Positions 52,769-63,272 of a stretch of 64,000 nt of DNA are shown here, piece by piece. Every line of letters starts with the position of its first letter. The stretch's first letter is position 1. Location: NCBI GenBank assembly GCA_025201845.1, contig MU603994.1, forward strand, positions 28,086 to 92,085. The letters run 5' to 3'. The stretch comes from Martensiomyces pterosporus. Lineage: Eukaryota > Kickxellomycota > Kickxellomycetes > Kickxellales > Kickxellaceae. The notes under the pieces are model-generated. The model ran no database searches, had not been told where the DNA came from, and saw only the letters and a list, made by a program, of their open reading frames with translations. A program made the translations under genes and the position numbers.

Positions 52769-53178
52769 GATCAGGGTATTATGTGTGTGTGTGTGTGTGT
52801 GTGTTTGTAGTGGGGGGAGATGTGTGGGCTGTTGCGCTTGTCGAGAGCTGTGTGTTCGCTGTTCCTGCTGCTCCTTATCACGCCGCCAAGTCAAGCCGTA
52901 GGTGTCAGCGTCCGGGCGTATGCACTGGTGGGTGTGGGTAGTGTATGTGTAGGTGGGGCGGTGGTGAAGTTCAAAGCAAAGACGCTGCAGAGACAAGAGG
53001 CAAGGGCGCGCGCTTCCCCAGCCGAGCCTGCCCACCAGGGGTGGTTGCTTTAGGAAACTGCAGCGCAACGGGCCAAAAAATTTCTAACTGATCCGAATCA
53101 CATGTAGCGGATCAGCGCCAGGTGAATCAAGACATCACATGACCTGTATTAGCATTTTTGTTTCGGAAGTCTATGGAC
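52769..53178 (-). other. Gap between EF-G and SET genes
   Basis: A 410-bp region with the SET promoter/leader, including the TG repeat. The EF-G 3' side has ATCACATG motifs near 53098 and 53145. No gene is seen. Confidence 0.4.
52782..52804 (+). repeat. TG dinucleotide repeat beside the SET start codon
   Basis: About 11 TG units (CA on the sense strand of the SET gene), ending 14 bases upstream of its ATG, so it lies in the 5' untranslated leader. Confidence 0.9.
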
Positions 53179-55470
53179 CTACTTCTTCTCGGCTTGCTTC
53201 TTCTGGTACTCCTTGATCAGGTCCTCCTGCACGTTGGGAAGAACAGGGGAGTGGCGCTTGTACTCCATGGAGAACTCGCCCTTGCCCTGGGTGGCAGAGC
53301 GCAGCTCGGTCGAGTAGCCAAACATGTTGTTCAGCGGCACCTCCGCCGAGATGACGCAGTAGTCCTCCTGAGTCTCGGTGTCGACGATGAGGCCCTTGCG
53401 CTTGTTGAGAGAGCCAAGCACGTTGCCCTGGAACTCGAGTGGCGCCGAAACCTCGACAGTCATCACGGGCTCGAGAATGCGCGGACCGCTGGCCTTGAAT
53501 GCCTCACGGAAGGCGTGGAATGAGGCGAGGCGGAAGGCGAGCTCGCTCGAGTCGACCGAGTGAGCAGCGCCGTCCTTGAGCACCATGCGCACACCAACGA
53601 CGGGGTGGCCGATCATGAATCCCTCCTGCAGGCCGTCCATGAATCCCTTCTCACATGCAGGGATGTACTGCGTCGGGATGTTGCCGCCGATGACGTTGTT
53701 GACAAACTCGTGGGGAAGCTCGGCATGCTGGTCCGAGTCGATGGGCTCGACGTATCCAATGACGCGACCGAACTGGCCAGCACCGCCGCTCTGCTTCTTG
53801 TGCGTGTAGCTGAACTCGGACATGCGCGTGGCGGTTTCGCGGAAGGCGACCTGGGGCTTGCCGGTGATGCAGTCGACGTTGTACTCGCGGCGCATGCGCT
53901 CGACGTAGATGTCGAGGTGGAGCTCGCCCATTCCCGAAATGATGGTCTGCTTGCTCTCAGCATCGACGTGGACGCGGAAGGTGGGGTCCTCCTTTTGGAA
54001 GCGGTTGAGCGCCTTTGAGAAGTTTGGCGAGTTCTTGTCCTTTGGTGTAAGCGACAGCGAGATGACGGAGTCGGGCACAAACATGGTGCTCATGGAGCAG
54101 TTGATGGTGCCGTCAGTGAAGGTGTCGCCAGAGGCGCAGTCGATGCCAAAGAGTGCGCAGATCTCTCCAGCGCCAACGCTGTCGACGTCCTCCATGGCAT
54201 TCGAGTGCATGCGCACCAGACGCGAGATCTTGACCTTCTTGCCACTCTTGACGTGGTAGGCAAACTGGCCCTTCTCCAGGCGCCCCTGGTAAACACGCAC
54301 ATAGGTAAGCTGGCCATACTTGCCCTCCTCGAGCTTGAACGCCAGACCGACAAATGGCTTGCTGGAGTAGGGCACAACGTCCACCACCTTCTCGCTGTTG
54401 TCAATATCGAGCATGGTGTTCTTGACCTCGGTGGGGGTGGGCAGGTAGCTGACAACGGCATCAAGCAGAGACTGGATGCCCTTGTCCTTGATAGCCGAGC
54501 CCATCAGCACGGGCGTGAACTTGCGCGCAACAGTGGCACGGCGGACGGCGTCTCTGAGCTGCTGCTCGGTGGGCTCCTTCTCCTCGATAAAGAGCTCGCC
54601 AATGACATCGTCGACCTCAGCCAGGGTGGTGATCAGCTCCTCGCGGGCAGCGCTGACCTTCTCGGCCAGATGCGCGGGGATGTCCTCATACACGACATCG
54701 GCACCGCGGGTGCCGCGGTTGTAGACAGCCTTCATGCGCAGGAGATCGACAACACCCTCGAATGCATCCTCGGCACCGATGGGAACCTGCAAAGCGGCGG
54801 CAGGGATCTTTAGCTTGCTGCGGATCTGCTCGATGATGCGCGTAGGATTCGCGCCAGCGCGGTCCATCTTGTTGATGAATGAAATGCGTGGCACGTTGTA
54901 CCGGCGCATCTGGCGATCGACCGTGATGGTCTGGCTCTGAACACCGCTGACCGAGCACAGCACAAGCACAGCGCCGTCAAGGACACGCAGCGCGCGCTCG
55001 ACCTCGATGGTAAAGTCGACATGCCCGGGCGTATCGATGATGTTGAGGTTGGTGCTGCCCCACTCGGCGTATGTGGCTGCAGACTGGATGGTGATTCCCT
55101 TCTCGCGCTCGAGATCCATCCAGTCCATGGTGGCGCCGACGTTGTCCTTGCCGCGGACCTCGTGGATCTCATTGATGCGGCCGGTATAATACAAAATACG
55201 CTCGGTCAGCGTGGTCTTTCCCGAGTCGATGTGGGCAGAGATACCGATGTTGCGCAGCCTCTGGAGACGCGCGACATCAGCCGGATCGGCCTTTGCTGCC
55301 TCGCCGGTCGAGTTCCACCGCTTGCTGAGCAGAGACGCCATCAGGGGTGTTGAGCGGCTCTTCATCGCCGATGCTCCAGGCACGCAAGAGGCGCCCCGTG
55401 TGAGAGACGAGCGGAGCATGGCGTTGCTGGCACCCGCACCAAGTCGTGGCATAAGCATGTTGAGCGGCAT
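53179..55470 (-). CDS. MEF1: Mitochondrial elongation factor G (MEF1)
   Basis: Mitochondrial translocation GTPase. The 763 residues start with a ~50-residue Ser/Arg/Met-rich presequence ([20 protein letters not shown]...). The G domain shows AHIDSGKTT (G1, ~residue 80), [13 protein letters not shown] (G2), DTPGHVDF (G3) and [10 protein letters not shown] (G4). Domain IV has the translocation loop and the C-terminal part closes with [22 protein letters not shown]. Motifs are those of EF-G1 rather than the EF-G2 recycling factor: full-length with a conventional DTPGH and the IQSAA switch. Single exon. Divergent from ARMC8/GID5 over ~715 bp. Confidence 0.95.
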   Translation of the reverse strand: MPLNMLMPRLGAGASNAMLRSSLTRGASCVPGASAMKSRSTPLMASLLSKRWNSTGEAAKADPADVARLQRLRNIGISAHIDSGKTTLTERILYYTGRINEIHEVRGKDNVGATMDWMDLEREKGITIQSAATYAEWGSTNLNIIDTPGHVDFTIEVERALRVLDGAVLVLCSVSGVQSQTITVDRQMRRYNVPRISFINKMDRAGANPTRIIEQIRSKLKIPAAALQVPIGAEDAFEGVVDLLRMKAVYNRGTRGADVVYEDIPAHLAEKVSAAREELITTLAEVDDVIGELFIEEKEPTEQQLRDAVRRATVARKFTPVLMGSAIKDKGIQSLLDAVVSYLPTPTEVKNTMLDIDNSEKVVDVVPYSSKPFVGLAFKLEEGKYGQLTYVRVYQGRLEKGQFAYHVKSGKKVKISRLVRMHSNAMEDVDSVGAGEICALFGIDCASGDTFTDGTINCSMSTMFVPDSVISLSLTPKDKNSPNFSKALNRFQKEDPTFRVHVDAESKQTIISGMGELHLDIYVERMRREYNVDCITGKPQVAFRETATRMSEFSYTHKKQSGGAGQFGRVIGYVEPIDSDQHAELPHEFVNNVIGGNIPTQYIPACEKGFMDGLQEGFMIGHPVVGVRMVLKDGAAHSVDSSELAFRLASFHAFREAFKASGPRILEPVMTVEVSAPLEFQGNVLGSLNKRKGLIVDTETQEDYCVISAEVPLNNMFGYSTELRSATQGKGEFSMEYKRHSPVLPNVQEDLIKEYQKKQAEKK

Positions 55471-56185
55471 GTTATCGTGTTATCGTCGAGCCCCTGGCGA
55501 CCTTTTCCCGGTGTTCAAGGACTGGAGCAGCAGCTAGAAAGGAGAAAAAAGAGCGACAGCAACGAAGCAACCGGAGAAAAAAGTTGACGAGAAAGCAAAA
55601 GAGACCCGATCGGTGCTGTTGCGCGTGCTCCTTATCTCGCCAGCCATCCTGCAGCCTCGAGCCCATCTCCCTCCCCCATCTTTCGCTTATGCTAAAGAAA
55701 AAAACACTGATCGGAGATGGTCCCTGATCTGCTAGATCTGATCCCACGTGATTGGGGGACCTGCCGGCTGGCGTTTCCAGCGAACAGCCTGTCCATCGCT
55801 CCCCAGAAGCAGGTGTCCATTTAGCAACGCCGAACCACAGACGCACACAGGCTGGTAGCATTGCCACGCCGATGGCGCTGACAGCGGAAAGGGGCCAGGA
55901 GTGCGCTCCCTCGCCGGTGGCCATATGCAAGGCCCACGCGGCAGGTGGATATCGACGCATGGCTGTAGGAGTAGGGGCGCAAGACGAGCATTAGAACATC
56001 AGGGCATCCGAGCATCCAAGCATCCCAGCAGCAAAGGCGCTTGCGCTTTCGCCCCCAGTATTCGCTCGTCCGCCTCTTTTGCACCAGCACCTCTCTTGTT
56101 TGTTTGTTCTGCGCCATTCTCCTCGCCAAGCCCCTGCTGTGCCCACACATACATTTTCTGCTCTTATACGCAGCGTGCAAGAAGC
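55471..56185. promoter_or_regulatory. Divergent region between EF-G and GID5
   Basis: About 715 bp. It contains CACGTG at 55745-55750 directly followed by ATTGG (CCAAT in reverse) at 55751-55755, a recognised type of bHLH/CCAAT promoter pair. A GATCTGATC stretch with several TGATC repeats lies near 55710-55740. The open frame extending upstream of the GID5 ATG has no conserved content, so I treat it as leader. Confidence 0.45.
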
Positions 56186-58225
56186 ATGATTTCTACGCAG
56201 CAGCACGCCCACTACATTCAGCAGCTGCAGTCGCCCAACCCAGTCGAGGTGTACGGCGCCTTGCGCACGATCAAAAACACAATAATTGGCAGCAGCACGA
56301 AAAAGTCCCTGTACTTCAAGCTCCAAATCATCCCCCACGTCACCTCGTTGCTTGCGCTGGATGACACGGACGTTCAAATTCGCGTGCAGGCCACAGCCAT
56401 CATCAGCAGCCTCGCACACAAGGATGAAGACGCTGCCAGGCAGCTTCTGGACAGCGGCGTGCTCACGCCGCTTGTCAGCCAGTTTGCGCCGGGGACGGAC
56501 CCCGTGCTGATGGAGGCGTCGGAGCGTGCATTAAACGCGCTCCTGTCTTACACGTCGACGAAGATGGGTGCCGAGGAGCACACGGGCACAATAATCCCTT
56601 ATTTGATCAGCATTATCACGGAGTCAAAGGACGTTAGCTACGGGTACGGCATGCGCGCCCATGCGCGGATTGAGCTTGCAGTGCTGATTCTGGGCAAGCT
56701 GTGTGCGACTGAGGCACGGCAGTACACTATCGCCAACACGGGAGTCATCGACCTGCTTATCCCGCTGCTCATGCGCGGATACCCGAGGCTGCAGATTGCT
56801 ACGCTGCGGGCACTGTCGGCCATGTCATATGAGAATATGGAGATTTGCAGTGCGCTGGCGTCAATGTCCCACCGCTCTAAATCGTTCCCGTCGATTGTGC
56901 TCGACCTGGCCCGCAGCCACGACCCGGAAATCCGCCTCAGCGCCTGCCTGTGCCTGTCGAACCTCAGCAGGATGCGCGTGCACGCCGGCCCGCAAAAGGA
57001 AATTCAGACGGTCGCGGTTCCAGCTCTTGTGAAGCTCATGCACAGCGGCGACATGGACCAGCTCCAGGTGATCCAGGCGCTAGGGTACCTGTGCCACGAG
57101 GACTTGGACATACAGGCGGCGGCCAAGAACGCGGGCGCCATAACGGAGCTGACCCGCATTCTGGCGGAAATCGAGGGGCAGGAGAACGCAGACTTTGTTG
57201 ACCAGGAGCGCAACGTCAAGGTGGCAAAGATTGTCTTTCTGACCCTGGGGACAATCGTGTCTACGGATGAGGAGTGCAGGAAGAAGGCGGTTGACAGCAA
57301 TGTGCTTTGGCACCTGGTGAAGGCTATGGGCCACCGTGACGCTGGAGTCAGAGCGGCTGCGTGTCTGTGCGCACGCTACATTGTTCGATCGGTGTCGATC
57401 TGCCGCACACACCTGCCCGAGAGCGGCATCCTCAAGCCGCTGCTAAGGCTGCTCTCCGACGACTCGGAGGACGTGCAGGTGACGGCATCGGCAACGCTTG
57501 TGAACATGCTGACGGAGCTCTCTCCAATGAAGCCCGAGGCGCTGAAGGAGGGCGTGGTGGACATACTCCTGAGGCTCATTGACTCGGAAAACGTAACGAT
57601 TCGGCGAAACGCCCTGTGGTCGATCATGAACATCCTCAGCGGCGTCGATGACGACACCAAGAAGGACGTCATGGGCAAAGTCAAGGTCGACCGCGTGTGC
57701 AGGCTGGCTGCAGACGACTCTGAGCCGGTAATCCAGGCGCATGCAGTGGGGGTGCTGAGGAACTCGGTCAACGAGTGTATGTGGGGCATCAGCGCCTTGT
57801 TTGATACGCTGGGAAGCACCAGGGTGCTGGAGCTCCTGCGCCAGCTCCTGCAGTCGGACTATGAGCCCGTCATCGTGCATGCGCTGTACATTATCAACAA
57901 CACATCCATCATGTCGCAGCCGCACTGCGATCTGCTTGTCCACGACAAGGCCCTGATGCAGTCTGTGGTCAAGTATGTGTCTAGCGGGTCGACCGACATC
58001 ACCATAGGCGCGCTGTGGTGTATCAACAGCATTGCTGAGCACAAGGCTCCATCTCAGGAGACAGACACGGACGCCGATGGCACGGGCCACCCTCCAGAGC
58101 CGCGGTATGTCTCTGTGCTCAACGAACTTGGAGTCCAGCCGATCCTTGAGCGTATGGCGCAGGACCCGAGCTGCGGGCTGGAGGTCCGCGACCGCGTAAA
58201 GACCTGTCTGGACTACTTTGTCTGA
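56186..58225 (+). CDS. GID5: ARMC8/GID5 armadillo-repeat subunit of the GID/CTLH E3 ligase
   Basis: Scaffold subunit that holds substrate receptors in the GID (CTLH) ubiquitin ligase, which in yeast degrades gluconeogenic enzymes. The 679 residues match human ARMC8 (673). Start at MISTQQHAHYIQQLQSPNPVEVYGALRTIKN, the conserved first helix; leader codons precede it. The body consists of armadillo repeats with the family blocks LACATEARQYTIANTG-like LCATEARQYTI, NLSRMRVHAGP, DAGVRAAACLCARYIVRSVSICR, LLRLLSDDSEDVQVTASATLVNM, and a C-terminal ending EVRDRVKTCLDYFV. Single exon, no catalytic motif, as expected. Its appearance near an ERT1-like gluconeogenesis regulator 50 kb away is coincidental. 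Confidence 0.93.
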   Translation: MISTQQHAHYIQQLQSPNPVEVYGALRTIKNTIIGSSTKKSLYFKLQIIPHVTSLLALDDTDVQIRVQATAIISSLAHKDEDAARQLLDSGVLTPLVSQFAPGTDPVLMEASERALNALLSYTSTKMGAEEHTGTIIPYLISIITESKDVSYGYGMRAHARIELAVLILGKLCATEARQYTIANTGVIDLLIPLLMRGYPRLQIATLRALSAMSYENMEICSALASMSHRSKSFPSIVLDLARSHDPEIRLSACLCLSNLSRMRVHAGPQKEIQTVAVPALVKLMHSGDMDQLQVIQALGYLCHEDLDIQAAAKNAGAITELTRILAEIEGQENADFVDQERNVKVAKIVFLTLGTIVSTDEECRKKAVDSNVLWHLVKAMGHRDAGVRAAACLCARYIVRSVSICRTHLPESGILKPLLRLLSDDSEDVQVTASATLVNMLTELSPMKPEALKEGVVDILLRLIDSENVTIRRNALWSIMNILSGVDDDTKKDVMGKVKVDRVCRLAADDSEPVIQAHAVGVLRNSVNECMWGISALFDTLGSTRVLELLRQLLQSDYEPVIVHALYIINNTSIMSQPHCDLLVHDKALMQSVVKYVSSGSTDITIGALWCINSIAEHKAPSQETDTDADGTGHPPEPRYVSVLNELGVQPILERMAQDPSCGLEVRDRVKTCLDYFV

Positions 58226-58339
58226 AACACGAGCATTACAGCTATACACAGCCTCCTTTGTACGTTTTTGCCCTGCTTTGCAGGTGGCCTTAGCGGCAGC
58301 TGCTTGTTTATTTACGAGGCCATGAAAGTCCCTCTTCTT

Positions 58340-59770
58340 TCACCATGTCAAGAGCATTGTAAATGTGGCAGCAAGAACGATAAACAGCGTAAGAAGAACG
58401 CCAAGCACCGCCGATGGCCGCGTGGGGTACTGGAACATGCCAACCATGAGTCCCTCCAGCTTGGCGCCGAACGAGTCCAGCCCATACGCACCTTCCACCC
58501 GCTGATGCCCTGCATCACCCATGGCCTTCCTCGCTCCATCGTCCATGCTAATGACCTTGAGTATCGCTCTGGCAAACTCGTCCTTGGTGGGCTCGCACAG
58601 GTACCCGGTCTTCCCGTGCGCCACGGTCTCCCGCGGCCCACCCGAGTTGACAGCGACTACAGGGATTCTCATATACATAGCCTCCAGCGGCACGATGCCC
58701 AGGTGCTCGTTGGTTGGCGTGTACACGACACACCTTGCGGATGAGAGGAGGTACGCGCGCTGGTTCTCTGTAAACGAGGGGAGGAACAGCACATCGATGT
58801 CTGCCAGATAATCTGCCCTCATGTCGTCCTCGTCGAGTAGTGTTGGCGCACTTGCGGTGTCGTCGGGCAGCAAGCTCCTTGCCTCCCTGCTCACGCCCTG
58901 CGGCGCGATCGTGCGCACTCTCAGCCCACGGTCTCTGGCATGCGCGTTCAGCTCCTTCAGATACTCGATGTTCTCAGGAACCCTGGAATCCCATCCACCA
59001 GCAACAACCAGACACACACCGCCGCCATGGGTCTTGCCAGCCATCAGCTTCTTCTGGCAGATGGCGAACGAGTCGATGGCCAGCTGGATGTCCTTCTTGC
59101 GTTCAAACCTATTGATCGACAGCACAACAGCCTTCTCCGTGCGCAAGGCACCCAGCGACACATCCTCCTTATCCACCGGCGCATCGTACGCCTGGAAATT
59201 CAGTGCCGGCGTAAGCACCCTTGGGATTTTGCCAAGATGCGGGAACGCCGTTCTAAATGTCTCCTGGGTGAACCTGCTGTTGACGACAATCTCATCTGCC
59301 TCGCCCGTCGTGAACTCCTCCAGCAAGTCAAATGGCAGACGATACAGCTTCCTCCACAGGGTCTGTCTCTGGGCCTGCAGCTTGTCGGGGAAGTGGCAGT
59401 AGAAGAATATATGCGCGTGCGCGAATTTCAGCAGCGGGATGGGGGCCGACAGCTGGTCGACAAAGAGGGCGTCGTACTGGTCGCGGTCGCTGACTATTTG
59501 CCGTGCGAGGAGCAGAGACCGCAGGATGGTGCAGAGGATGTGGAACCGCCCGTTGATTGATGGGGGTATGAGCCAGTTGCCACCCACGCGCACGTCTAGG
59601 GTGCCGTCCCGCGTTTCCTCGAAGCAGTGGGAGATGTCGTGGTGCATCGTGTAGATAACCACCTTGTGCCCCCGCTTCTGCAGGCTGATGGCTGCGTCGA
59701 CCACCAGCCGCTCTGCTCCGCCGATTCCGAGGTCGGGATGAACAAATGCAATGTTTAGCTTTTTGGGCAT
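58340..59770 (-). CDS. ALG2: ALG2 alpha-1,3/1,6-mannosyltransferase
   Basis: ER enzyme adding the second and third mannoses to the lipid-linked N-glycan precursor. The 476 residues belong to the GT4 family: N-terminal KLNIAFVHPDLGIGGAERLVVDAA, the donor-binding VLSINRFERKKDIQLAI, and the E-x7-E motif within PTNEHLGIVPLEAMYMRIPVVAVNSGGPRETV. A hydrophobic C-terminal helix (about 452-475) fits ER membrane association. I start at MPKKLNIAFVHP; the longer frame has no better ATG. Length is close to yeast Alg2 (503) and human ALG2 (416). Divergent from RBM22. Confidence 0.95.
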   Translation of the reverse strand: MPKKLNIAFVHPDLGIGGAERLVVDAAISLQKRGHKVVIYTMHHDISHCFEETRDGTLDVRVGGNWLIPPSINGRFHILCTILRSLLLARQIVSDRDQYDALFVDQLSAPIPLLKFAHAHIFFYCHFPDKLQAQRQTLWRKLYRLPFDLLEEFTTGEADEIVVNSRFTQETFRTAFPHLGKIPRVLTPALNFQAYDAPVDKEDVSLGALRTEKAVVLSINRFERKKDIQLAIDSFAICQKKLMAGKTHGGGVCLVVAGGWDSRVPENIEYLKELNAHARDRGLRVRTIAPQGVSREARSLLPDDTASAPTLLDEDDMRADYLADIDVLFLPSFTENQRAYLLSSARCVVYTPTNEHLGIVPLEAMYMRIPVVAVNSGGPRETVAHGKTGYLCEPTKDEFARAILKVISMDDGARKAMGDAGHQRVEGAYGLDSFGAKLEGLMVGMFQYPTRPSAVLGVLLTLFIVLAATFTMLLTW

Positions 59771-60128
59771 CACTAACGAAACAGCACCGAGGACCAACTG
59801 TGCGCAAATGAAACGAGTTGAAGCGCAGCTAGAGGAAGAGGAAGAGGAGGTGAAGAGGAGCAGCGCTGCTTTGGCACATGCGGTGGCTACTCAGCACCAG
59901 CAGGATGCCTCCTTTTGGCTGCGTTCCTGTGGTGGTGGTGCTCACGTGCTCGCCGCCACCGAGGCTCGCAGGTATCCATAGTTTGGCTGAGCAAACCCGC
60001 TTACAAATGTCCCGCAAATATGCGCGCCAGTGGGTTTTGCTTTTTTTTTTTTCGCTTTCGAGCCGGCATTTTAATCCCTTTTTTCTTCTCCACACCATAC
60101 ACATCATTTCTTGAGAAAGCAAGAGAGC
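59771..60128. promoter_or_regulatory. Divergent promoter, ALG2 / RBM22
   Basis: A 358-bp region with no gene. It has a T10 run at about 60042-60051, then a pyrimidine-rich leader for RBM22. No clear TATA box. Confidence 0.4.
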
Positions 60129-61178
60129 ATGTCGAGTACGCAGGACGAGACAGAATTCCCGATTCTGTGCGAAACGTGCTTGGGCGACAACCCGTACGTG
60201 CGCATGACCAAGGAGAAGCTGGGCAAGGAGTGCAAGATCTGCAGCAAGGCGTTCACGATATTCCGGTGGCTTCCCGGCCGCGGCATGCGGTACAAGAAGA
60301 CAGAGATCTGCCCCACCTGCGCCAAGCTCAAAAACGTCTGCCAGACATGCATCCTCGATCTCGAGCACGGGCTCCCTGTCCAGGTCCGCGACACGGCTCT
60401 GAGCATCCAAGACTCTGTGCCCAGGGAGGAGCCCAATCGGCGAGACTACCTGGCAAAATCGGCGAATAGCCTGGAGGTGAACGGCGAGCAGACAGACTTC
60501 AGCGGCAAGGCGCAGCCCATAGGCCGCGAGATGCTCAAGAACATGTCGAGGAAGGACCCGTACTATAAGAGGAACAGACCGCACATCTGCTCGTTCTTTG
60601 TCAAGGGCCAGTGCAACCGCGGCAACGAGTGCCCGTACAGACACGAGATGCCTCAGGGCGATCCTGAACTGGCTAAGCAGAACATTGTGGACAGATACCA
60701 CGGCACCAACGATCCAGTGGCCAAGAGGATGCTGTCCAGGGCGTACAAGACGGATAAGCTCACGCCACCGGAGGACAAGAGCATCACGTCGCTGTTTGTC
60801 TTGGGAATGGACAAGTCGGTCTCGCAGGCGGACCTGAGAGACCATTTCTACACATACGGGGAGCTGAAGTCTATCGTTGTGGTGCCCAAGGGGAACTGCG
60901 CGTTTATCAACTTCAAGACAAGACCAGCGGCTGAGGCGGCAGCACAGGCGGTGCTCGGCGGATGCAGCATCAAGGGCAAGGCGCTGCGCATCGCCTGGGG
61001 CAAGCCCAAGCCCAAGGGCCCGCAGTCCGAGCTGGCCAGCAGCAAGACCAGCGGCAGCAGCGCCACCGAGTCGCCGCTGACCAAGACGAGCATCCCGCTA
61101 CCGCCGGGCGCTGCAGCAGCCAGTGCTGCGGTGTACCCAAGCCAGGATCCCACCGCACAGGGCTCGCACGGCAAGTAG
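60129..61178 (+). CDS. RBM22: RBM22/CWC2-ECM2-type spliceosomal RNA-binding protein
   Basis: NineTeen-complex-associated protein at the catalytic centre of the spliceosome. The 349 residues begin at MSSTQDETEFPILCETCLGDNPY. The order is a Cys-rich zinc part (CETCLGDNPYVRMTK, CKICSKAFTIFRWLPGRG, CPTCAKLKNVCQTCILDLEHGLPVQVRD), a CCCH finger (CSFFVKGQCNRGNECPYRHE), then an RRM (ITSLFVLGMDKSVSQADLRDHFYTYGEL to KGKALRIAWGKPKPKG), exactly as in RBM22. Yeast splits these roles between Cwc2 and Ecm2/Slt11. The tail is Ser/Pro/Ala-rich. Single exon. Confidence 0.95.
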   Translation: MSSTQDETEFPILCETCLGDNPYVRMTKEKLGKECKICSKAFTIFRWLPGRGMRYKKTEICPTCAKLKNVCQTCILDLEHGLPVQVRDTALSIQDSVPREEPNRRDYLAKSANSLEVNGEQTDFSGKAQPIGREMLKNMSRKDPYYKRNRPHICSFFVKGQCNRGNECPYRHEMPQGDPELAKQNIVDRYHGTNDPVAKRMLSRAYKTDKLTPPEDKSITSLFVLGMDKSVSQADLRDHFYTYGELKSIVVVPKGNCAFINFKTRPAAEAAAQAVLGGCSIKGKALRIAWGKPKPKGPQSELASSKTSGSSATESPLTKTSIPLPPGAAAASAAVYPSQDPTAQGSHGK

Positions 61179-62087
61179 CACCCCGCTGCGATTTGGGAAA
61201 TACGCAATTGCGCATTGCTTCTTTCTATTTTTGGTCCCCAGTTGATCACGCATTAGTGGGTGTTGCAAATGTGAAGCCACTGCCTGTAGCAATCCTCCAG
61301 TGCGCAACCAAAAAAGAGAGAGCAGCAGCGAGAGCGGCAGTGCTCTTCGCCCAAAAGCTACTTGCTAGGCGAGGGGGTCATGCCAGGCCGCGTAGATGGA
61401 AGAGGAGCGAGAGCTCTTGCACAAACTGCAGCATGCTAATGGAGTGCCAAGGCTGCCTGTGCGACTATGTGGGGACTAATCAAGAGCGGGACCATCAGCG
61501 GCACGATGCACTAGACGCCCTATTCCGCTCTTTTTGACAACGTGAGTGGCCAGGTTCGCACAGCCCGCAATGCGGCCTTCACCAGGAAGGGGCTGGTCTC
61601 CAGGCGACAGAGGCAGTATGCGCCAGTCAGTGGGAGGGCAGCGGCAGAGGGCGGCATGCTGTTTGGTTCCGCCTGACACCTGCCTCCCCAAGACGCAACA
61701 GTTGCGCTCCCTTGCTCAATGCGGGTACATAGTTGCGCGAGTGCTTTGGCAGTCGGGATTTGCCAACACCCTCACTGGGCCATGATGGTGTGCGGTAATA
61801 GCGGCTGGCAGAGTGTAGCTGCCAGCATGGAAATCGCAAGCAGGCAGCTGCAGCAAAGGCTGAAAAAGATTACCTGGATTTTTAAGCAGTCGACGGCGCA
61901 CATCCGCCAGACTGCCCATTGCTCCTCTCTTCTCTTCCTCCTGTACCAACTTTGTAGAGCACTCCCCTCGCCAGAGCACGAAGGCATACCCCCTGTAGTT
62001 TATTGGCCTCTTGTTTCTTGCTCCCTCCTTCCGTCCTCCTGCCTGTCCTTCTCTCTAGCCACCACCTTTCTTTTTCTGCCTGCCACC
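61179..62087. other. Gap between RBM22 and the NmrA-type gene
   Basis: About 900 bp. Several short open frames occur, one with a Cys-rich ending (61415-61537) but lacking an upstream ATG, so no gene is called. The last ~100 bp is a pyrimidine-rich leader ending GCCACCATGA at the next ATG. Confidence 0.45.
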
Positions 62088-63134
62088 ATGAACCCAGTCG
62101 CGTCGCACACCCGCGTGGCCGTTGTTGGCACTGGCGGGTACGCCGGGCTTATCCTCAAGGCCCTCCTCCGCTCGGGGTCCTTCACCACCGTGCGCGCCAT
62201 CACCCGCAAGCTCGCATCCCCGAACGTCGACAAGGAGATGCGCCTCCGCGAGCTGCAGTCGCTGGGAGCCGAGGTCGTTGAGTACGAGGACAAAACAATT
62301 GATGCGTTCAAGGCAGCCTTCTCGGGAATCGACACAGTCATCAGCGCCGTCAGCATCCTGGGCACTGCCGACCAGCTCCCCATGATCGACGCAGCCATCC
62401 AGGCCGGCGTCAGGTGGTTCATCCCCTCGGAGTTCGGCGTTGCCCACTACCCGTCCAAATGGATGCCCTTCGAGGGCCCTCTGGCTGTCAAGCGCGAGGT
62501 CCAAGAATACCTCGTGCGGCAGGCACAGCCAAAGGGGCTGGCCTACACCATAGTGTACACGGGGCTGGCCCTGGACTACCTGGACCCCCGAGTAATCGGT
62601 CTCAAGCTCACGCGCAGATCGGCTACCCTGGTGGGAAGGGGCGGCACCCCGATTTCGTTTACCTGTACATCAGATGTCATCCGCCTTATCGTCGATGTTG
62701 TGAAGCGACCCCAGGAGATGAAGAACAGGACCATTAGGTATGCGGGGTCCACCTCGAATATGCGGGAGCTTGTGAAGCTTGTTACTGGCAACGACCGCGG
62801 CGAGAACGTGAAGCTCGTGAGCATCGACGACGCGAAGGCAAAGTTCTGCGAGCTGGCTGAGAAACAGGACACGTCGGCGTTCCAGATCTACAGCCGCCTG
62901 TTGGTTGAGGAGGGGCTGGCGCAGATCGACCGCAAGCACGAGCCGCTGAACAACGACCTCTTCGGCCTCAAGCCTGAGCACGTAAAAGACACGCTGGGGC
63001 GCCTGATCAAGCAGGCAGAGGCTGCCAATGCGCTGGGCATCAAGAGGCAGCCTGTCAAGCGCAGCAACACCAGCTCATCGGTCACTGACGGCATCGGAGC
63101 CACTGACACAGCGCACTTCAGCGCCGAGCCTTGA
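62088..63134 (+). CDS. NmrA-like/isoflavone-reductase-type NAD(P)-binding protein
   Basis: Atypical short-chain dehydrogenase (NmrA/isoflavone reductase-like). The 348 residues start with MNPVASHTRVAVVGTGGYAG, the N-terminal Rossmann strand and GTGGYAG dinucleotide loop. Further family blocks are VRAITR (the NADP phosphate-binding Arg position), VISAVSILGTADQLPMIDAAIQAGVRWFIPSEFG, and a Lys residue in the LAVKREVQEYL helix that corresponds to the catalytic Lys of reductases in this family. Substrate cannot be told from the sequence; some relatives are nitrogen-metabolite sensors rather than enzymes. The C-terminal ~25 residues are disordered. Single exon with a GCCACCATG context. Confidence 0.8.
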   Translation: MNPVASHTRVAVVGTGGYAGLILKALLRSGSFTTVRAITRKLASPNVDKEMRLRELQSLGAEVVEYEDKTIDAFKAAFSGIDTVISAVSILGTADQLPMIDAAIQAGVRWFIPSEFGVAHYPSKWMPFEGPLAVKREVQEYLVRQAQPKGLAYTIVYTGLALDYLDPRVIGLKLTRRSATLVGRGGTPISFTCTSDVIRLIVDVVKRPQEMKNRTIRYAGSTSNMRELVKLVTGNDRGENVKLVSIDDAKAKFCELAEKQDTSAFQIYSRLLVEEGLAQIDRKHEPLNNDLFGLKPEHVKDTLGRLIKQAEAANALGIKRQPVKRSNTSSSVTDGIGATDTAHFSAEP

Positions 63135-63272
63135 GGCCCTGGTTTCCCAGAGACGCACCACACTTTTATATCCTGCTCCTCTAACTCCTTTGCCTAATAT
63201 ACCAACAGCAACACCCGCAACTCCCATGCATGGCGTGTATTTATAAAAAGGGTCTGCCAACAGTCTATGTGG

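Noticed and set aside
61415..61537. Cys-rich end of a plus-strand frame after RBM22
   Set aside because: The frame has no usable ATG before the cysteines and no splice site that would supply one; the Cys pattern fits no finger.
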